Positions 57,501-64,000 of a DNA stretch of 64,000 nt are shown piece by piece; the stretch's first letter is position 1, and every line of letters begins with the position of its first letter. The notes beneath the pieces are model-generated. The model did no database searches and was not told the DNA's origin. It saw only the letters and a program-made list of their open reading frames with translations. Both the position numbers and the translations under genes were made by a program. Source of the stretch: Aphidius gifuensis (lineage: Eukaryota; Arthropoda; Insecta; Hymenoptera; Braconidae); contig NC_057791.1 of NCBI RefSeq assembly GCF_014905175.1, positions 12,652,177 to 12,716,176 of the forward strand, in the 5' to 3' direction.

Positions 57501-58287
57501 ATAGTAATAAAGACTATAAATTTTTTTCCGTGTGTCAATCTGGATGATCGCCTGTTGATGTTTGTAGTCTCGAATAATCCAAACGGTAAAATAAACTCGA
57601 AGCACAGAAAACAACACCCCGGAGAAATGTCACAGTCAATAATTTTTATATAGGATTAGGGAAGGTTAAATAACACAGGAAATAATAATTAATCACAAGA
57701 ATTAATTAGTTTAAATTCACTAAAAAAATGTTATTTATTTAAAACGTAAAAGTTCAATTGATTTTATTTAATTTTTATCAGATGTAATTGATTTAATTTT
57801 AATTTTAATTTTAAATTTTTAATTTAGTTTCAATGATTTGAATAGAACGAAAGTTGTCGCAAGAGTGAAGCTCCTTAAAAATTATAAATAATAATTCCCA
57901 TAAAAATTTTAATTAAAAGTAGGGATGATCTTAGGTGGTAACATCTTTGACCAATCAAAATTGATGGTTCTCATGATAGTCAGCATTTAATTGTTGCTGA
58001 GATATTATTCTAAATAATTAATAAATTCAACGGATGTTAAATATCGAGTTGCTGATTTAAAAATGCAACTGCGGCATGAGAAAATAAAATTTTAAATGAA
58101 AAATTATATTGAAAAGGTAAATAATATTTAAATGAAAAATGTCCATGATGCTAAAAGTGAAATATTATTATTAAAAATAAAAAGAAAAAATTTATGTGCT
58201 ACTCGATATTGTACTATATCCCTTGAATTTACCAAATATTATTTATTAATTAATTATTCTTAAATATTAAAATACCAGTACGTAACA

Positions 58288-58767
58288 TTTATATTTTTTA
58301 AAATCGAATTCGTTTGTTTATTCAAGAAAAACTGAAACGACATTTTTTTAGAACAGACATAACTTTTTTAGAAATCAACTAAGAGATTTTATTTTAGTTT
58401 TAATGGATTGATCTTCGTCAAAAAATCTGCAACCAGAGCCATACTCGAAATTTTTTCAACAATTAGGTTTTTTATAATAAGCAATTGTTTATAAAAAATA
58501 TCAGAGTGAGTAGTTTATAAAATAAAAATAACCACAAAGAAATCATTCAATGAGCTTATTCGGATTAAAAGCTTGTAGAAAATTTTCTAACAAATTTTTT
58601 GACTATAATATGAGTTTTTTAAGTTAATTATTTAAACAATTAATGAAGATTTGAACAATCATTATTTTTATTTTTCATCATTTTTTATTGCCGTACGCAT
58701 GCGCACTAGTGACTGTAGAGCATAATACACTTTTACCATTAGTTTTTTTTTTTTTTTAAGATGGCGA
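58288..58767. other. AT-rich flank without recognised features
   Basis: No gene or repeat boundary seen. Confidence 0.4.
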
Positions 58768-59903
58768 CCCTGGTGAAAAAAATCTGACAGATTCTGTTAG
58801 ATTCTGGCAGATTTTGTTAGATTCTGGCAGATTCTGTTAGATTTTGGCAGATTCTGGTAGATTCTGGCAGATTCTGCAAGATTCGACAAAAAATGAAAAA
58901 ATCTGGCAGATTCTGACAGATTCTGCCAGCCAAATATTCGGCTTTCAACAGTCTGCCAGATTCTGTCAGGTATTGCCAGTCAAATACTTGACTTTCAACA
59001 GTCTGCCAGATTCTGTCAGATTTTGCCAGCTAAATACTCGATCTTAACAGTCTGCTAGATTCTGCTAGATTCTGTCAGCTACATATTCGACTTTCAACAG
59101 CATGCCAGATTCTGCCAGATTCTGTCAGCCACATATTTGATTTCCAACAGTCTGCCAGATTCTGCCAGTTCAATTGATAAATATTGTTTTTTTTTCAATA
59201 AATTGATTTTTTTAAATTAATACAACGGATTAGGAGACATCAAGTCGTCATCGAACTATTAGTATGTTATAATTTATTCTTTTATAGCTCATTTATCATT
59301 ATTTTACGTTAGTTGTTATTCAACGATTCTCACATGTGCTCAGGTCAGAGTTAATTCACATATATAGGAACTGAGATTATGATACTTATAAAAATTTATA
59401 AAAACATATTCAAGTTTAAAAAAAAAAATGCAACGCTTCGAGATTGAAGTTTCTTGATACCTTACCGTGATGTTTGTAATAACCACAATCATTCGTCCTG
59501 AGTTTTTTTTTTTTTTTAGAATTTTTTCGTAAAAATAGTCTGGCAGATTCTTACAGATTCTGGCAGATTCTCACAGATTCTGGCAGATTATGACAGATTC
59601 TGGCAGATTATGGCAGATTCTTACAGATTCTTACAGATTATGGCAGATTATGACAGATTCTGGCAGGTTCTTACAGATTCTTACAGATTATGGCAGATTC
59701 TTACATATTCAGACCGGTTTTTGGAACAACTGCCAGATTCTGTCAGATTCTTGCAGATTCTGCCAGATTCTTACAGATTTAGACCGGTTTTTGGAACAAC
59801 TGACAGATTCTGTCAGATTCTTACAGATTCTGCCAGATTCTTACAGATTTAGACCGGTTTTTGGAACAACTGCCAGATTCTGCCAGTTTTTTTTCACCAG
59901 GGG
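58768..59903. mobile_element. CCCTGGTGAAAA-ended element with CAGATTCTG minisatellite
   Basis: Left CCCTGGTGAAAAA and right TTTTTCACCAGGG are exact inverted termini. Two arrays (58795-59175 and 59545-59890) of AGATTCTGGCAGATTCTG and longer variants (CCAGATTCTGTCAGATTCT, TTCAACAGTCTGCCAGATTC) flank a unique middle. Ends match those at 12638-13619, whose internal repeats are different. The Asp-Ser-Gly-Arg-like translated repeats are not genes. Confidence 0.75.
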
Positions 59904-60132
59904 AATGGTAGCACTCAACAATTCTAGGAATCAATTTGGTTTATTTATTTTGTATTTATTCTGTTTTTTGAAAGTTTAAGGTTAAAGTTTTATAAATAAA
60001 TTTAATATAATGAATAGTTGTATTAATTCATTATTAAACAATAAATAAAAGTTATAATTTCGGAGTTAACGCGTCCTCCCACCGGAGCGTAATATTATTA
60101 TTATTATAATTAAATAATATATATATTATTAT

Positions 60133-60562
60133 CAGAGCCGGGAAGTTCGTCTGTTATTTCAGTTTGCCGTAAATACCATGGCAACATGGTGAAATATAGT
60201 TAAAAAAAAGACGATCTGAACCTCGTACATGGAAAAAATGGCCTCAAATAATGGCCTTATTTTTTTTGGCCTCTTAAAAATGGCTCTTTAAAATGCCCTT
60301 ATATTTTTGGGCTCTTAAAAATGGCCTCAAAAAATGGCCTTATTTTTATCTGGCTTCTTAAAAAATGGCCTCAAGTTTTTTTGCCTTTTATGAGGTCTCT
60401 TTTGGCCATTTTTAAGAGACCAAAAAAAATAAGGCATGGCCATTTTTTGAGGCCATTTTTTCCATGTACGAGGTTCAGATCGTCTTTTTTTTAAATTATA
60501 TTTCACCATGTTGCCATGGTATTTACGGCAAACTGAAATAACAGACGAACTTCCCGGCTCTG
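60133..60562. mobile_element. Foldback MITE with AAATGGCC repeats
   Basis: Arms CAGAGCCGGGAAGTTCGTCT and its complement, continuing through TTTACGGCAAACTGAAATAA and GACGATCTGAACCTCGTACA. The loop consists of AAAAATGGCCTC/GAGGCCATTTTT repeats. Confidence 0.85.
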
Positions 60563-60577
60563 GTTATTATATATAAA

Positions 60578-60638
<61 letters not shown>
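60578..60638. repeat. (TTA)n microsatellite
   Basis: About 20 uninterrupted ATT/TTA triplets immediately next to the LTR-like promoter sequence. Confidence 0.9.
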
Positions 60639-60880
60639 GTAGCGAGATAGAATTAAAATGCAAATATTTGATGTCTCCCACCACATTGACATGTCATGTG
60701 ACGTAGTCAATGAGGTGTTTTATCCGTATATATATGTGTAGGTACGAGAGAACTCTCACTTCTTGTTGCTTGAGACTCCGCTCTCTTAGCTTCTTCGTTT
60801 CTAGTCCGGCCATCAAGCCAAACGGTGCGTCCGAACTATACTTGTAAAGTTGTATTGGTGATGTGGCTATGCCACCTCAC
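60639..60880 (+). mobile_element. LTR-like promoter fragment, interrupted downstream
   Basis: Starts TGTAGCGAGATAG; holds TATATATATGTG (about 60726-60737) followed by GAGAGAACTCTCACTTCTTG, CTCCGCTCTCTTAGCTTCTT and GGCGTCCGAACTATACTTG-like text, an arrangement familiar from insect Gypsy LTRs. The expected end is missing, probably separated by the MITE that follows. Moderately speculative. Confidence 0.35.
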
Positions 60881-60900
60881 AACCATTGATATGTCTTATC

Positions 60901-61635
60901 AATCACGGTCATTCCTGACCTCACGATTTTGATAAATGAGCGGTTGATTTTAGGCTGAAATTAAGCCTCTAATTTTTTTAGATTTTTTCATTAATTTTTC
61001 TAGACTCCATCATTTTGCATATCACTATTTTCGCAATTTCTCAAAAAGGACCATTTTTTTTTTTCTGAATTTTTTTTCACAGAATCAGGTACACAATACA
61101 CGCATTTTAAGCACAGCAAAAATCTGGGTCCAGAAATATAAATATTTTTTATTTATTTTCGAAATTTTTATTTTCAGCAAAAAAAGTTTCTAAAAATGCT
61201 GAAACAGAAAATTTACCAAGGGAAAATCTAGTTTTATTTTATTTTTTTAAAATCGAAAACTTATATAATATAAACTTATATTCATTTTGGAAAAAAAAAT
61301 TTTTTTTTCTAGAAACAAAAAGTGTTTTTGCTGAAAAAAAAATTTCAAAAATAAATAAAAAATATTTATATTTCTGGACCCAGATTTTTTCTGTGCTTAA
61401 AATGCGTGTATTGTGTACCTGATTCTGTGAAAAAAAATTCAGAAAAAAAAAAATGGTCCTTTTTGAGAAATTGCAACAATAGTGATATTCAAGATGATGG
61501 AGTCTAGAAAAATCAATGAAAAGATCTAAAAAAAATTAGAGGCTCAATTTCAGCCTAAAATCAACCAAAAATAGCTCATATTATCAAAATCGTAAGGGGT
61601 CAGGCAGATGACCCCGTGATTTGACTAAGAATGCC
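60901..61635. mobile_element. Foldback MITE inserted after the LTR-like fragment
   Basis: The left arm (AATCACGGTCATTCCTGACC) pairs with GGGTCAGGCAGATGACCCCGTGATT-like text near 61598-61625; the pairing goes on through TTTTAGGCTGAAATTAAGCC and TTTTTCTCAAAAAGGACCATT. The right end GAATGCCCC resembles the termini at 44993-46520. Confidence 0.7.
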
Positions 61636-62315
61636 CCATATATATATTGTGTCTTGATAAATTATCTTCTTAAATAGTCTAATTATTAAATAAATTGTTT
61701 TATTTTACTTTAAATATTAATAATAAAGTTTGTGTTTTTATTTCGAAATAATATTTTAAAAAGTAATTGTTTAAATTAAATGTAAAGTAAGGTGAGGGAA
61801 ACCACACACTTACTTACTTATTATTATTATTATTATTATTATTAATATGATTCATACCATTGATATTATTACTAATATTATATTGGTATTATCATTATCG
61901 ATCATCTTATTAAAATTATTGTTATTATTTTTATTTGAATAAATTATATAATAAATATATAATAAATTATATAATTATACTATGGTTATATTATTATAAA
62001 TAATAATAATTTCAATAATATTATGAAGATGAATAATATAAATTTAATATTAGTAATAATATCAAAGGTCTTATATGAATTTATGATTGGAATTCATCAT
62101 ATTCATAATAATAATATCAATAATATGAATATACTCATAATAATTTTCAATTGAGTATATGTATTCATTTATAATTTTTCGATTCATTATTTTCATAAGA
62201 GCTGCTAACCGATCAGCTACACTATTGGCAACGCACACACACACACACACACACACTCATTCAAAACATATCAAGATGCATGCCTCGAGTCAAGTATGAG
62301 AAAGAAATATATTTA
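61636..62315. other. Low-complexity AT-rich stretch with microsatellites
   Basis: (ATT)n at about 61818-61843, further AATAAT/ATTATT runs to 62130 and (AC)n at 62233-62256. No gene. Confidence 0.6.
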
Positions 62316-63046
62316 TTAGACCTGTCCAAAAAAAAAGAATTTTTTTTTTTGTACCCTCCTGAGGTCTAAATTTGTTCTTTATGATGACACAAAAAAAAAA
62401 ATAAAAAAATTTTTTTTTCAGAATTTTTTTTGAGCCTGCTCATCGGGTTTTTGTATTTCCCATTTGATTACACGCGCGCGTATGGCTGTATATTTTTGAC
62501 TTTGCATAACTCAGTCAGTTTTAATCCTAGAAAGTTGATATTAGTCTCATTTTGTAGCTTATGAAAATACCTTCAAATTATCACTGTACATTTTTTTTGT
62601 ACTGTTTTTTTTTTTCGTCTCAAAAAAAGCTTGAAAATCATGATTTGCAATTTAACAGCTAAACATATTTTATTTAACATAAAAATTTTTTTCTTTATCA
62701 AGCTCAACAATTTTATACTTTCGAATAATAATACTTACCTTACTAATAATAATAATAAAATACGTTTACAAGTTAAATTGCATATACCTATATTTATGAC
62801 TATGACAAAAATGAGACTAATATCAACTCTCTAGGATTAAAACTGACTGAGTTATGCGAAGTCAAAGATATACAGCCATACGTGCGCGTGTTAATCAAAT
62901 GGGAAATACAAAAACCCGATGAGCAGGCTCAAAAAAAATCCTAAAAAAAAATTTTTTTCATTTTTTTTTTTGTGTCATCATAAAGAACAAATTTAGACCT
63001 CAGGAGGGTACAAAAAAAAAAATTCTTTTTTTTTGGACAGGTCTAA
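62316..63046. mobile_element. Foldback MITE with TTAGACCTGTCC termini
   Basis: TTAGACCTGTCCAAAAAAAA and its complement bound 731 bp; the inverted match continues (GTACCCTCCTGAGGTCTAAA, GAGCCTGCTCATCGGGTTTT, GGCTGTATATTTTTGACTTT). The small open frame 62631-62834 lies in the loop and has no recognisable features. Confidence 0.85.
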
Positions 63047-64000
63047 TATATATGTTCATGAAAATATGTGTGAGATGAGATTAACTACTACTACCGTGCC
63101 TTATTATACATCGAATATTTTGTCCCCTTCCGTCTCTAATCTATTAAAAATTTAATTTAAATATGATAGAGTTGAATGAGGATGCTGAGATTTGGTAATG
63201 ATCCCATAAATCGATGTCGAGCTTTTTTTTAAAAAGAAAATCAGATTTTTTCGTTTCGGTAATATATATTTAAAGCATAATTGATATTTACGGTCTTTTC
63301 GTTTTTCTCAAATCGACTACATTTCATTCGTTCGTTGGTAAAACTTTACAATTATTTTTCTTCTCTCTCCGAGACGTCTCTTTTTTTTAGTGTTTATATA
63401 TTGGCTGTACTGCAGTATGTTATTATTTGTTTGTATGCATGACATAGATAACCTTCAAACTACTTTGACAGCATAAATAAATTATTTACTTTACAAGAAG
63501 ATGTGAAAAAGTGTCAAGTATTCGAAATTGTCACTAATTGTAAGTATATTAATTAAGATGTGATACCAGAAAGACAACCCTGGCGGAACTGGCGTGATCG
63601 CTTTTGTCGTCAAAGCCAGAGCAAAACCAGAGCAAAGCCAGAGATAATAAATACAGAATATTAACGATATGAAACGTAAATTTGAGCTTTATATAGATAT
63701 ATTATTTAAATTAAATTATTATTTGACTTATTTTTAGCAATAATATTGATGTAGAGAGATAAATATAAGTAGAACAAGTAATGTAAAAGTTGACAGATTT
63801 TGACGTTTTGAAGTTGACTTAAATCGGCTAAACACAAAAATCCCTAGTGTGAAGCAATAGTAAATCCAGACCCTTTCCAGAGTAAAGCCAGACTTGTAAA
63901 AAAGACATTTATTTATAACAATAGCAATAATTATTAATAAATAATAATGAATTTCTATTAATTTTAGAGACTTTTTTATTGTTAATGATAATTTTTCGCG
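63047..64000. other. Intergenic flank with a short CCAGAGCAAAG repeat
   Basis: AAGCCAGAGCAAAACCAGAGCAAAGCCAGAG-type units at 63616-63645 and one at 63880. Nothing else is recognised. Confidence 0.4.

Larger units (their letters stand above)
49802..57532. mobile_element. EnSpm/CACTA-type DNA transposon, 7.7 kb
   Basis: Inverted ends CACGGAAAAAAATTTATAGT and its complement sit in the LTR at GCGTG/TGTCAATC with a TG (2 bp, at most GTG) duplication; CAC ends and 2-3 bp duplications are typical of EnSpm/CACTA. Subterminal regions (49825-50075 and 57285-57500) hold many copies of a TACTATACTGGTATAGTA-like palindrome. Inside are a Tnp2-type transposase and a BEN-domain gene in divergent orientation. 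A second inverted pair (GGAAGGAAATGCCATATAT at 50600 and complement ending 56349) lies within, flanked on the outside by remnants of another transposase-like frame, so the two-gene unit may itself be a nested insertion. Confidence 0.75.
49551..58287 (-). repeat. Solo LTR of the 29.8-kb element family, split by a transposon
   Basis: The left piece (49551-49801) begins TGTTACGTACC and the right piece (57533-58287) ends CAGTACGTAACA; together they rebuild one LTR of about 1 kb similar to 29770-30779. A 4-bp duplication TTTA flanks it (49547-49550 and 58288-58291). No internal region remains, so it is a solo LTR left by LTR-LTR recombination. Confidence 0.88.

Noticed and set aside
58844..59979. 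Several open frames rich in DSGRFWQIL-like repeats
   Set aside because: They are translations of the CAGATTCTG minisatellite.

Overview
The window looks like a piece of a very AT-rich insect nuclear genome, most likely a parasitoid wasp (Hymenoptera). This is inferred from a trachealess orthologue with insect-type exons, a CUB/trypsin-like protease with the CQMDSGGP active-site string familiar from bee and wasp CUB-proteases, short GT-AG introns, and dense transposable elements. No species can be named from the sequence alone. Only two genes look like ordinary host genes; almost everything else is mobile or repetitive DNA.

Layout. 1-7030: the 3' two thirds of trachealess (bHLH-PAS factor), plus strand, seven exons; its bHLH and first half of PAS-A lie upstream of the window. 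7.6-20.5 kb: palindromic/foldback elements, minisatellites, tRNA-like SINE pieces and decayed transposon ORFs. 20.5-25.9 kb: a decayed Ty1/copia element split by a satellite-bearing MITE. 26.0-28.3 kb: a pogo/Tigger-type transposase gene (minus strand) whose C-terminal PHD finger is cut off by two stop codons. 29.8-38.0 kb: an LTR element with matching 1010-bp LTRs, 4-bp target duplication, tRNA-Leu primer site, gag, an Asn-rich ORF and an F-box/LRR-like ORF, but no recognisable pol. 38.0-44.9 kb: nested inverted repeats. 44.9-48.8 kb: an eight-exon CUB/trypsin-like protease gene (minus strand). 49.55-58.29 kb: a solo LTR of the same family as the 29.8-kb element, split by a 7.7-kb EnSpm/CACTA-type transposon that contains a Tnp2-type transposase gene and, divergently transcribed 250 bp away, a BEN-domain gene. 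58.3-64 kb: more foldback elements and simple repeats.

How the parts fit. Two candidate multi-gene mobile systems stand out. One is the EnSpm/CACTA-type unit with a transposase plus a BEN-domain protein and subterminal palindromic repeats, which resembles the two-protein logic of plant En/Spm (TNPD plus DNA-binding TNPA). The other is the pol-less LTR element that carries an F-box/LRR-like gene between its LTRs. Nesting gives relative ages: solo LTR, then outer CACGG-ended element, then possibly an inner unit with GGAAGGAAATGCC ends.

Exon borders were derived by hand from GT/AG sites and reading-phase agreement; domain names rest on motif recognition, not on a database search.
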